Origin: Betaproteobacteria bacterium | GTDB lineage: Bacteria; Pseudomonadota; Gammaproteobacteria; Burkholderiales; SG8-39 | Length of the DNA: 6,287 nucleotides | NCBI GenBank assembly: GCA_009693435.1 | Contig: SHXF01000163.1 | Coordinates: 1 to 6,287, forward strand | Direction of reading: 5' to 3' | In this document: piece by piece, positions 1 through 5,882 of the stretch | Position numbering within the stretch: the first letter of the stretch is position 1 | Layout of the letters: every line of letters begins with the position of its first letter | Translations under genes and position numbers: made by a program | Notes under the pieces: model-generated | Told to the model about the DNA's origin: nothing | The model's input: only the letters and a program-made list of their open reading frames with translations | The model's database searches: none

Positions 1-341
1 GCGAGCTGGTGGGCGCAGATCGCTGAATAGGCCACGATCGAGCGCCGCGGCCCGACCCCGCCTTTCCATTCGTAGGCGCGCCGGTCCGCGGTGGCCAGGC
101 GTGCCGGAGTCCGCGCCGGATGCGCGAGATTGAGCAGGAAGCAGGGCGTGGCCGTGAATGGATAGTGGAAAATCAGGTTGCGCTCGGCGGGAACGGCCGA
201 CGCCTTGAGCGGCGCGCCGCTGCCGCCGATGAGCTTGACCCGCCCATAGAAACTCGGCGTGGCATTCGTGACGGCCGCCGCCGGCGCGCCTGCCGCGGCG
301 GCGGACGCCGCGCAGAATTTTACGAAGTCACGGCGCTGCAT
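1..341 (-). CDS. Tat-exported Rieske-type [2Fe-2S] protein (C-terminus outside window)
   Basis: I translated this by hand from the ATG at 341-339 and found an open frame for all 113 codons to the window edge. The N-terminus has a twin-arginine motif (RRDFVK, residues 3-8) followed by an Ala-rich stretch (11-23), so the protein is probably exported folded and perhaps kept as a membrane anchor, as in other Rieske proteins. Near the edge is SAICAHQ (106-112), where C109-x-H111 matches the first cluster-ligand pair (C-x-H) of Rieske domains. The second pair (C-x2-H) would lie beyond the window and cannot be checked. Residues 55-71 (NLIFHYPF, then TPCFLLN) and GGVGPRR (94-100) resemble a family of stand-alone periplasmic Rieske proteins. 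The start lies 2 bases after the amtB stop, with a GAGAAGGG stretch inside the amtB 3' end as possible RBS, so translational coupling is likely. The electron-transfer partner is unknown. Confidence 0.82.
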   Translation of the reverse strand, partial: MQRRDFVKFCAASAAAAGAPAAAVTNATPSFYGRVKLIGGSGAPLKASAVPAERNLIFHYPFTATPCFLLNLAHPARTPARLATADRRAYEWKGGVGPRRSIVAYSAICAHQL

Positions 342-343
342 CG

Positions 344-1645
344 CTACAAATTGTAGCCCTTCTCATTATGTTCGACCGTGTCCAGGCCCTCGGTTTCCTC
401 GTCGCCGCTGACGCGCATGCCGACGATCGCATCGCTCAGTTTGAGCAGCACCCAGGTGACGATGCCAGACCATGCGCCAACGCTGAGGATGCCGGTGAGC
501 TGCACCATGACCTGTTTTCCCATCGTCATGCCCTCCGGATACCCGACGCCGCCGAGGCTCGCGGCCGCGAAAACACCCGTGAGCGTAGTTCCGATCACGC
601 CGCCCACGCCGTGCACCGGCGTCACGTCCAGCGAGTCGTCGATCTTCAGCGAGCGCTTCATCCAGCTGGTGGCAAGGAAACACGCGACGCCGGCGATCGC
701 GCCGATCGCGATCGCGCCCATCGGACCGACAAAACCGGAGGCAGGCGTGATGGTGCCAAGACCGGCGACCATGCCGGTGACGATGCCGAGCACTGAAGGC
801 TTGCCATAGCGCTGCCACTCGCACAGCAGCCACGCCAGCGACCCGGTGGCCGCGCCGATATGCGTCACCAGCATCGCCATGCCCGCCGAGCCGTCTGCGG
901 CGAGCGCGCTGCCGGCATTGAAGCCGAACCAGCCCACCCACAGCATGCAAGCCCCGATCACCGTCATCGTCATGTTGTGCGGCGGCATCGGTGATTCGGG
1001 GAAACCCTTCCTGCGCCCGATGACCAGCGCGCACACCAGCGCGGCCACGCCGGCGTTCAGGTGCACCACGGTGCCGCCCGCGAAATCCATCAGGCCCATT
1101 TTCTGTAGCCAGCCGTCGCCCCAGACCCAATGGGCGATCGGGCAGTAGACGAGCAGCAGCCAGAGCAGGCTGAACAGCAGCATGGCGGGAAAACGCACGC
1201 GTTCTGCATAGGCGCCGATCACCAGCGCGGGCGTGATGATCGCGAAGGTCAGCTGGAACATGGCGAACACGGTCTCCGGGATGCTGCCCTTGAGCGTGGC
1301 GACGGCGATGCCGGAGAGGAAACTCTTGTCCCAGCCGCCGTACCAGGCGTTAAGAGTGCCGCCGTCGCCGAAGGCGATGCTGTAGCCGGCGATTACCCAG
1401 GCGAGCGTAACCATGCAGGTGATGGCGAAGCACTGCATCAGGACGGACAGGACGTTCTTCGCGCGCACCAGTCCGCCGTAGAACAGGGCCAGCCCGGGCA
1501 GCGTCATGAACAGCACCAGTACCGACGCGGTGATCATCCACGCGGTATTCGCGGGGTCCAGTTTGGCTGGTTCAACCGCCCCGGCAAGGGGCGCATAGGT
1601 CAACAACGGCGCAAGCAATATTTTCTGGATTGAGCGCATTGTCAT
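344..1645 (-). CDS. amtB: Ammonium transporter AmtB
   Basis: This is a 433-residue channel of the Amt/Mep/Rh family that conducts ammonium across the inner membrane as a trimer. Residues 1-23 look like a cleavable signal peptide, followed by about eleven hydrophobic spans. Compared from memory with E. coli AmtB, all functional residues line up at a constant offset of 27: Phe gate F134 and F242, W175, S246, D187 in the signature DFAGGTVVH, and the twin pore histidines H195 and H345. The C-terminal tail (about 409-433, GMRVSGDEE then EGLD) is the conserved cytoplasmic segment that contacts GlnK, so PII regulation is expected, although no glnK lies in the window. The start ATG at 1645 has a second in-frame ATG two codons later (1639), and neither has a good Shine-Dalgarno sequence. 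The gene lies 18 bases after the Nudix gene stop, and the Rieske gene follows after 2 bases. Identity is secure from sequence; co-transcription is inferred. Confidence 0.97.
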   Translation of the reverse strand: MTMRSIQKILLAPLLTYAPLAGAVEPAKLDPANTAWMITASVLVLFMTLPGLALFYGGLVRAKNVLSVLMQCFAITCMVTLAWVIAGYSIAFGDGGTLNAWYGGWDKSFLSGIAVATLKGSIPETVFAMFQLTFAIITPALVIGAYAERVRFPAMLLFSLLWLLLVYCPIAHWVWGDGWLQKMGLMDFAGGTVVHLNAGVAALVCALVIGRRKGFPESPMPPHNMTMTVIGACMLWVGWFGFNAGSALAADGSAGMAMLVTHIGAATGSLAWLLCEWQRYGKPSVLGIVTGMVAGLGTITPASGFVGPMGAIAIGAIAGVACFLATSWMKRSLKIDDSLDVTPVHGVGGVIGTTLTGVFAAASLGGVGYPEGMTMGKQVMVQLTGILSVGAWSGIVTWVLLKLSDAIVGMRVSGDEETEGLDTVEHNEKGYNL

Positions 1646-1663
1646 TGTGAAAGCATACCGCAG

Positions 1664-2191
1664 TTACTTTAGGTCTTCAGTGTGGAAGCCAAAGCTGTTG
1701 CGCCCACGATCGGCGAACCAGTGCCGCAGGGTCAGGCCCACGGTGCGAAAGGCGATGTCTTCCCACGGCATCCGCGATTCTTCGAACAGCGCGACCTCCA
1801 GACTCTCGTCGCCCGGCTTGAATTCCAGATCCAGCAGGCGCGCCCGGTAGAACAGGTGGACCTGGTTCACGTAGGGTACCGAGATCATGCTGAATGCGGA
1901 GGTGAGCTCGACGCGCGCGCCGGCCTCCTCGAGTGTTTCGCGGATCGCGCCCTGGGCGGTGGTTTCGCCGTTCTCCATGAACCCGGCCGGCAGCGTCCAG
2001 TAGCCGTAGCGCGGCTCGATCGCGCGCCGGCACAGAAGAATCCGGCCCTCCCATTCCGGCGCGCAACCGACCACCAGCTTCGGATTCTGATAATGGACGC
2101 TGCCACAGGCATCGCAGACGTCGCGCGGCACCGAGTCGCCCGGCGGCACCCGCTGCAAGAGCGGTGCAGCGCAATTGGGACAGAACTTCAT
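1664..2191 (-). CDS. Nudix hydrolase with N-terminal zinc ribbon
   Basis: This is a 175-residue cytoplasmic hydrolase of nucleoside-diphosphate-linked substrates. The N-terminus carries a zinc ribbon with two CxxC pairs (C4/C7 and C26/C29). It is followed by YQNPK (34-38) and a complete Nudix box: G70, E76, R84-E85, E88-E89 and G91 match G-x5-E-x7-RE-x2-EE-x-G. The metal-binding glutamates are all present. The arrangement (zinc ribbon, YQNPKxVVG, WTLPAG before the box, PGxESLE near 126-132) resembles the group that includes plant FAD pyrophosphatase NUDX23, so FAD, ADP-ribose or a similar dinucleotide is a plausible substrate, but specificity cannot be read from the sequence. The ATG at 2191 has a modest GGGA about 8 bases upstream. 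It appears to be the first gene of a minus-strand operon with amtB and the Rieske gene. Confidence 0.93.
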   Translation of the reverse strand: MKFCPNCAAPLLQRVPPGDSVPRDVCDACGSVHYQNPKLVVGCAPEWEGRILLCRRAIEPRYGYWTLPAGFMENGETTAQGAIRETLEEAGARVELTSAFSMISVPYVNQVHLFYRARLLDLEFKPGDESLEVALFEESRMPWEDIAFRTVGLTLRHWFADRGRNSFGFHTEDLK

Positions 2192-2226
2192 CTAAGGTCC
2201 CGTATCTTTAGGGAAATTCTGTTTCG

Positions 2227-2255
2227 ATGGTAAACTCCCAGTGGACCATGGGCAA
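2227..2255 (-). promoter_or_regulatory. Candidate sigma-70 promoter for the nudix-amtB-Rieske operon
   Basis: Read on the minus strand, TTGCCC (2255-2250) and TACCAT (2232-2227) are separated by exactly 17 bases, each matching 4 of 6 consensus positions. Initiation near 2220 would give a leader of about 29 bases before the nudix ATG. The elements lie inside the first codons of the divergent small gene, which fits the very short divergent gap. This is a by-eye match only; no NtrC/sigma-54 element was recognised. Confidence 0.3.
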
Positions 2256-2496
2256 AACAAAAATCGGCGAATGGCTGTGGCGCTTCCTGACGATTGTGAT
2301 GATGTTTTCAGTCGGCTGGACGATATGGATTATTTACCAGCTTAACCCGCCGTCGTTGGTCATGAATGCGGCGTTCGAAGCCGCCGCCAAGGCCAAGGAT
2401 GCGCCTGCCGAAGCGCCGAAGGGGCGGCCGATCAATCCCGAGAAACTGAAGTTCTCCGAGAGTATCGCGCTACCGGTCCCGGCCGCGAAAAAATGA
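2227..2496 (+). CDS. Small single-span membrane protein, unknown function
   Basis: This 89-residue protein belongs to no family I recognise. It has a short N-terminus with basic residues (K10, K12, R19), one strongly hydrophobic, Trp-rich span (about 17-39), and an Ala/Lys/Pro-rich tail (about 48-89) with no cysteines. The likely topology is N-terminus in the cytoplasm and tail in the periplasm. The stop overlaps the start of the acyl-CoA synthetase as ATGA (2493-2496), showing translational coupling and arguing that the frame is real. The start is uncertain: ATG 2227 has AGGGA about 12 bases upstream, whereas ATG 2248 (residue 8, MGKTKIGEW) looks like a more typical N-terminus but lacks a clear RBS. 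Using 2248 would widen the divergent gap to 56 bases. A role as membrane partner of the downstream enzymes is possible but only inferred from gene order. Confidence 0.72.
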   Translation: MVNSQWTMGKTKIGEWLWRFLTIVMMFSVGWTIWIIYQLNPPSLVMNAAFEAAAKAKDAPAEAPKGRPINPEKLKFSESIALPVPAAKK

Positions 2497-4124
2497 ATCG
2501 TTACGCGGAGTTGTACGGCAGCTGGCGCTGGGAAGTGCCGGCCCGGTACAACATCGCGCAAGCCTGCTGCGGCCGCTGGGCCGGCGACCGGTCGCGCTTG
2601 GCGCTCTACTGGGAAGACGAGTCGGGCGAAACCGCGAAGTACACCTTCTGGGACATCCAGCAGGAAGCGAACCGGCTGTCGAATGCCCTCGCCGGGTTGG
2701 GCGTAAAACGCGGCGACCGCGTCGCTCTCATCCTGCCGCAGCGGCCCGAAATGGCGATCGCCTACATGGCAATTTTCCAGATGGGCGCGATCGCGCTGCC
2801 GCTGTCGCACCTGTTCGGCCCGGATGCGCTCGAGTACCGGATGGAATTCGCCGGGGCGAGCGTCGCTTTCGTCGAACCCACCACCATCGCCAATCTTGGG
2901 GCGGTGCGGGACAAGCTCGCCGATCTGAAACATGTAATCGGGGTGGGGGGTGCACGGGAGACTGGCGTTCATTCTTATGAAGCTTTAATTCAGAAAGCAA
3001 GAAGCGAATTCAAGAAAGCAGACACAGCTGCAAATGACCCTGCTCTGATCATCTACACGAGCGGCACCACCGGGCCTCCCAAGGGCGCTCTGCAGGGTCA
3101 CCGGCTGCTCATCGGCAATCTGCCTGGCTTCACCTATTCGCACGATTTCTTCCCGCAGCCCGGCGACATGTTCTGGTCGCCGGCGGACTGGGCCTGGGCA
3201 GGAGGATTGTTCGATGCGCTGCTGCCGACCTGGAATTTCGGCATGCCGATCCTCGGCTACCGCGGGCGATTCGATGCCGAGAAAGCGTATTACCTGCTCG
3301 AGAAATACGGCGTGCGCAATGCGTTCCTGTTTCCGACCGCGCTGAAACTGATGATGAAGGCGGTGCCGGAACCGAAAAAGCGGTACGACCTTAACCTGCG
3401 CTCCATCATGAGCGCGGGGGAGTCGGTCGGGGTCACGGTGATCGAATGGGCGCGCGAGCAGCTCGGCGTCACCATCAACGAGATGTTCGGCCAGACCGAG
3501 ATCAACTACGTGGTAGGCAACTGCCAGGCGGCCTGGCCGGTCAAGCCCGGCTCCATCGGCCGGCCGTACCCGGGCCACAGGGTCGCGGTCATCGATGAAA
3601 CGGGCGCTGAAGTTCCCCGGGGGGAGTTGGGGGAGATCGCAGTCAAGAAGGAAAATGATCCTGTATTCTTTCTCGAATACTGGAAGCACGATCAGGCCAC
3701 TCGCGAGAAATTCATCGGCGACTGGGGCTGCACCGGAGACCAGGGGCGCATGGATGACGACGGCTACCTCTGGTATCAGGGACGTTCGGATGACGTGATC
3801 AAGGCATCGGGCTACCGCATCGGCCCGGCGGAAATCGAATCCTGCCTCGTGAGGCATCCCGCCGTCGCGAACGCGGCGGTGATCGGCAAGCCCGACGAAG
3901 CGCGCGGCCAGATCGTGAAGGCCTTCATCGTGCTGCAGCCGGGGCAGGCGGCTTCCCAGGCCCTGATCGACGAGATCCAGGATCACGTGCGCGGCCGGCT
4001 CGCACCCTACGAATACCCGCGCGAGATCGAGTTCCTGGACGCGCTGCCGATGACTACCACCGGCAAGGTGCAGAGAAAAGAACTGCGCAAGCGCGAGGAA
4101 GCGAAGCTGGCTGCGGCAAGGTGA
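2493..4124 (+). CDS. AMP-forming acyl-CoA synthetase (ANL superfamily)
   Basis: This 543-residue enzyme activates a carboxylic acid with ATP to an acyl-adenylate and transfers it to CoA. All core adenylation motifs are intact: phosphate-binding loop YTSGTTGPPKG (188-198), MFGQTE (331-336), TGDQGRMDDDGY (414-425), hinge region RSDDVIKASGYRIG (431-444) and the catalytic lysine K525 in TTTGKVQRKE (521-530). Length and motifs fit the medium-chain/acetyl-CoA synthetase branch. G333 appears to align with the Trp that closes the acetate pocket in classical Acs, so the substrate is probably larger than acetate; this is inferred from a mental alignment. The start ATG overlaps the upstream stop (ATGA) and its own stop overlaps the next start (GTGA), placing it mid-operon between the membrane protein and the FAD oxidoreductase. 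Residues 159-187, the linker before the phosphate loop, use unusually A/T-rich codons. The exact acyl substrate is unknown. Confidence 0.94.
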   Translation: MNRYAELYGSWRWEVPARYNIAQACCGRWAGDRSRLALYWEDESGETAKYTFWDIQQEANRLSNALAGLGVKRGDRVALILPQRPEMAIAYMAIFQMGAIALPLSHLFGPDALEYRMEFAGASVAFVEPTTIANLGAVRDKLADLKHVIGVGGARETGVHSYEALIQKARSEFKKADTAANDPALIIYTSGTTGPPKGALQGHRLLIGNLPGFTYSHDFFPQPGDMFWSPADWAWAGGLFDALLPTWNFGMPILGYRGRFDAEKAYYLLEKYGVRNAFLFPTALKLMMKAVPEPKKRYDLNLRSIMSAGESVGVTVIEWAREQLGVTINEMFGQTEINYVVGNCQAAWPVKPGSIGRPYPGHRVAVIDETGAEVPRGELGEIAVKKENDPVFFLEYWKHDQATREKFIGDWGCTGDQGRMDDDGYLWYQGRSDDVIKASGYRIGPAEIESCLVRHPAVANAAVIGKPDEARGQIVKAFIVLQPGQAASQALIDEIQDHVRGRLAPYEYPREIEFLDALPMTTTGKVQRKELRKREEAKLAAAR

Positions 4125-5149
4125 CCCGGCTCGTTCTGCTCGGCGGCGGGCATGCGCACGCGCTGGTGCTGCTGAAATTCAGGAATTTCATCTCGCCGAA
4201 CCTGAAGCTCAGCCTGGTTACGCCCGGCCCGGTGCATGTCTATTCCGGAATGGTTCCGGGCGTGGTGGCTGGCCACTACGCCGCCGCGGATGTGCAGATC
4301 GGCCTGGCGCAGCTCGCGCGCGACGCGGGCGCGGAGCTGATTCAGGGCCGGGTTCTGCGGCTGGAACCGGGCGCCAAACAGGCGGTGCTGGAGAACGGCG
4401 ACACTATTCCCTACGATTACGCTTCCCTCAACCTAGGTTCCGTGCCGGACGGTCTGGTCGCGCCTGCCATTGCGGTGAAACCTTTCGAAGGATTCTTCGC
4501 GCGCTGGCGCGAGCTGCTTGAAACAGGTCCCAAGGCGCCGCGCATCGCGATCGCCGGCGCGGGTGCAGGCGGCGTGGAACTGGCGATGGCGATGAAGTTC
4601 GCGCTGGACCGGCGCGGAACGGGCGGCTCGGTTGAGGTTTTTTCTGAACGATTTGCTTTCCTCCCCAGAGTGGCGGCCAGGGTCCGGAACGCGCTTCATG
4701 CGCATTCAATTTCCCTACATTTGAGCACCACAATTGGTTCCGGGTTCGATGCGATGTTCTGCGTTACAGGCGCCTCGGCGCTGCCGCTGCTGCGCGACTC
4801 GGGCCTGAAGACCGACGCTCGAGGGTTCGTGCTGGTCGATCCGAGTTTGCGCAGCGTCTCTCACCCGGATGTGTTTGCCGCCGGGGATACGGCTTCGTTG
4901 GAAGGAGCCGCGCTGCCGAAATCCGGCGTCTACGCCGTGCGCCAGGCCCCTGTGCTGGCGGCAAACCTGAAACGCGTCGTGCGCGGAATGCCCATGCTCG
5001 ACTACGTGCCGCAGAAAGCCAGCCTGTCCCTCATCAGCTGCGGCGCCAAATACGCCATCGCCAGTTGCGGCAACTGGTCCGCGGAAGGACGCTGGGCCTG
5101 GTGGTGGAAGAACTGGCTCGACCGGCGCTGGATCGCGCGCTTCCGCTGA
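4121..5149 (+). CDS. FAD/NAD(P)-dependent oxidoreductase, SelD-associated type
   Basis: This is a 342-residue two-dinucleotide-fold flavoprotein of the pyridine nucleotide-disulfide oxidoreductase/NDH-2-like class. Visible are the FAD Rossmann motif LLGGGHAHA (6-14), YSGMVPGVVAGHY (41-53), the second nucleotide-binding loop IAGAGAGGVE (144-153) and the FAD-closing DVFAAGDTA (250-258). The C-terminal part, YVPQ (295-298), ISCGAKYAIAS (305-315) and EGRWAWWWKNWLDRRW (322-337), matches the family that occurs alone or as an N-terminal domain fused to SelD (TIGR03169 as I recall). No selD is present here. There is no redox CxxC pair, so it is not a classical disulfide reductase. Translation starts at GTG 4121, overlapping the synthetase stop (GTGA), and no better ATG preserves the FAD motif. 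Residues 171-216 are rich in rare codons and the segment before VTGAS (215-219) looks shorter than usual. The substrate is unknown; quinone or another small acceptor is possible. Confidence 0.9.
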   Translation: MTRLVLLGGGHAHALVLLKFRNFISPNLKLSLVTPGPVHVYSGMVPGVVAGHYAAADVQIGLAQLARDAGAELIQGRVLRLEPGAKQAVLENGDTIPYDYASLNLGSVPDGLVAPAIAVKPFEGFFARWRELLETGPKAPRIAIAGAGAGGVELAMAMKFALDRRGTGGSVEVFSERFAFLPRVAARVRNALHAHSISLHLSTTIGSGFDAMFCVTGASALPLLRDSGLKTDARGFVLVDPSLRSVSHPDVFAAGDTASLEGAALPKSGVYAVRQAPVLAANLKRVVRGMPMLDYVPQKASLSLISCGAKYAIASCGNWSAEGRWAWWWKNWLDRRWIARFR

Positions 5150-5161
5150 ACCAGCCGGATA

Positions 5162-5170
5162 TGCGATAAT
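5162..5170 (+). promoter_or_regulatory. Extended -10 promoter of the toxin-antitoxin operon
   Basis: TGCGATAAT contains TGN followed by GATAAT, which matches 5 of 6 bases of TATAAT. No good -35 is present 16-19 bases upstream, as expected for an extended -10 promoter. Transcription would begin near 5177, about 20 bases before the antitoxin ATG. This supports independent expression of the module rather than only read-through from the oxidoreductase operon. Confidence 0.5.
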
Positions 5171-5189
5171 CCGGATTTCCGGAATCCGG
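5169..5189. promoter_or_regulatory. Clustered CCGG palindromes, probable operator of the TA module
   Basis: Two perfect 8-base palindromes lie back to back: ATCCGGAT (5169-5176) and TTCCGGAA (5177-5184), followed by a partial third, TCCGG (5185-5189). A further CCGGAT lies upstream at 5155-5160. The block also contains the inverted repeat CCGGATT (5171-5177)/AATCCGG (5183-5189). It abuts the -10 element and covers the expected transcription start, which is the usual place for antitoxin autorepression. It is too close to the RBS and lacks a U-tract, so it is not read as a terminator. Function is inferred. Confidence 0.5.
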
Positions 5190-5197
5190 GAGACGGC

Positions 5198-5452
5198 ATG
5201 GACGTGATCAGGCTGGGCAAGAAGGGACAGCTCTCGTTGCCCGCGGCGGTGCTGCGCAAGATGGGAATACAGGGCGCGGGGACGCTGCTGATCGAGACCA
5301 CCGAAAATGGCGCTGTCGTGCTCCACCCGGCTGGCGTGTATCCGATAGAGATGTACACCGATGCGCGAATTGCGGAGTTCGAGGAGGCCAACCGGCTCAC
5401 GGGCGCAGAAAAGGCGCGCGTGCGTAAAGTGCTCGGGCGACGCAAGCGTTGA
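5198..5452 (+). CDS. AbrB/MazE-type antitoxin (VapB-like)
   Basis: This 84-residue DNA-binding antitoxin should neutralise the PIN toxin encoded directly after it and repress its own promoter. The N-terminal half has the swapped-hairpin AbrB pattern: IRLGKKGQLSLPAAVLRKMGI (residues 4-24, with G10-Q11 and L14-P15 at the usual places), then strand residues 28-43 ending VVLHP. The C-terminal half (about 50-84) is predicted helical and charged, ending in a basic GRRKR tail, and is the likely toxin-binding part. The ATG at 5198 has a good RBS, GGGAG at 5188-5192. The stop codon overlaps the toxin start (TTGA, 5449-5452). The family call is firm; neutralisation and autorepression are inferred from family and gene order. 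Confidence 0.9.
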   Translation: MDVIRLGKKGQLSLPAAVLRKMGIQGAGTLLIETTENGAVVLHPAGVYPIEMYTDARIAEFEEANRLTGAEKARVRKVLGRRKR

Positions 5453-5877
5453 AGCTGTTCCTCGATGCGAACGTAGTGTTTTCTGCGGCGCACCGAGAAG
5501 AAGGCCGGGCGCAGGAACTCATCGCGCTGGCGGCGGCGAACCGGTGCACCGTTGTAACTTCGCACCATGCTCTTGAAGAGGCGCGGCGCAACCTCGAAGT
5601 CAAGTCTCGCGGGTTCGAAAAGCGCTTGGCCCGGCTGCTCGAACGAATGGTGATGGTCGGCGAAGCTCCGAGCGCACTCGTCGAATGGGCGCTGAGCGAG
5701 GGCTTACCGTTGCAAGATGCATCCGTCCTCGCCGCCGCGGTGCACGCGGGCGCCGACCTGCTGGTAACCGGAGACGCGCGCGATTTCGGGCCCTTTTACG
5801 ACCGCGTCCTGCGCGGAGCAAAAGTAATTACGCCAAAGCGCGCCCTGGACATCGTCCTCAAGGACGCCGGGGCGTAA
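5449..5877 (+). CDS. PIN-domain toxin (VapC-like ribonuclease)
   Basis: This 142-residue protein has a complete PIN-fold acidic site: D6 in LFLDANV (3-9), E43/E44 in ALEEARRNL (41-49), D90 in LQDASVLAAA (88-97), and D109 and D112 in TGDARDF (107-113). PIN toxins are Mg2+-dependent RNases that cleave tRNA, rRNA or mRNA; the target here cannot be predicted. I chose the TTG start at 5449, which overlaps the antitoxin stop, because the next plausible start (GTG near 5475) would remove the catalytic D6. No good RBS precedes the TTG, so translation probably depends on coupling to the antitoxin, keeping toxin output low. Nothing in the sequence suggests inactivation. The gene ends 5 bases before the stop of the convergent transporter fragment, with no clear terminator between them. 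Confidence 0.9.
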   Translation: MKLFLDANVVFSAAHREEGRAQELIALAAANRCTVVTSHHALEEARRNLEVKSRGFEKRLARLLERMVMVGEAPSALVEWALSEGLPLQDASVLAAAVHAGADLLVTGDARDFGPFYDRVLRGAKVITPKRALDIVLKDAGA

Positions 5878-5882
5878 GGCGC

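Noticed and set aside
120..356. A 78-codon plus-strand frame at the left edge
   Set aside because: It is Arg/Gly-rich and lies opposite the Rieske gene, whose minus-strand frame has a Tat motif and a cluster-ligand pair.
344..356. Inverted repeat CTACAA-A-TTGTAG over the amtB stop codon as a terminator or operator
   Set aside because: Only 6 base pairs with a 1-base centre, A/T-rich, and no U-tract; the next gene starts immediately after, so termination there is unlikely.
1130..1633. A 167-codon plus-strand frame opposite amtB
   Set aside because: The translation is low-complexity, rich in G/E/H/Q, as expected from the complement of membrane-protein codons; AmtB is certain on the other strand.
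2334..2972. A 212-codon minus-strand frame across the small gene and synthetase start
   Set aside because: It runs through the ATGA-coupled junction of two plus-strand genes and resembles no protein family.
2985..3986. A 333-codon open frame on the minus strand inside the acyl-CoA synthetase gene
   Set aside because: It is the antisense shadow of a high-GC gene whose sense frame has every adenylation motif; the antisense product shows no recognisable domain.
5169..5189. The CCGG palindromes as a terminator for the oxidoreductase operon
   Set aside because: No T-tract follows, and the block sits between a good -10 element and the antitoxin RBS, where an operator is more likely.
4715..5326. 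A 203-codon minus-strand frame spanning the oxidoreductase end, the promoter and the antitoxin start
   Set aside because: It crosses two well-supported plus-strand genes and a regulatory region, and has no recognisable motif.
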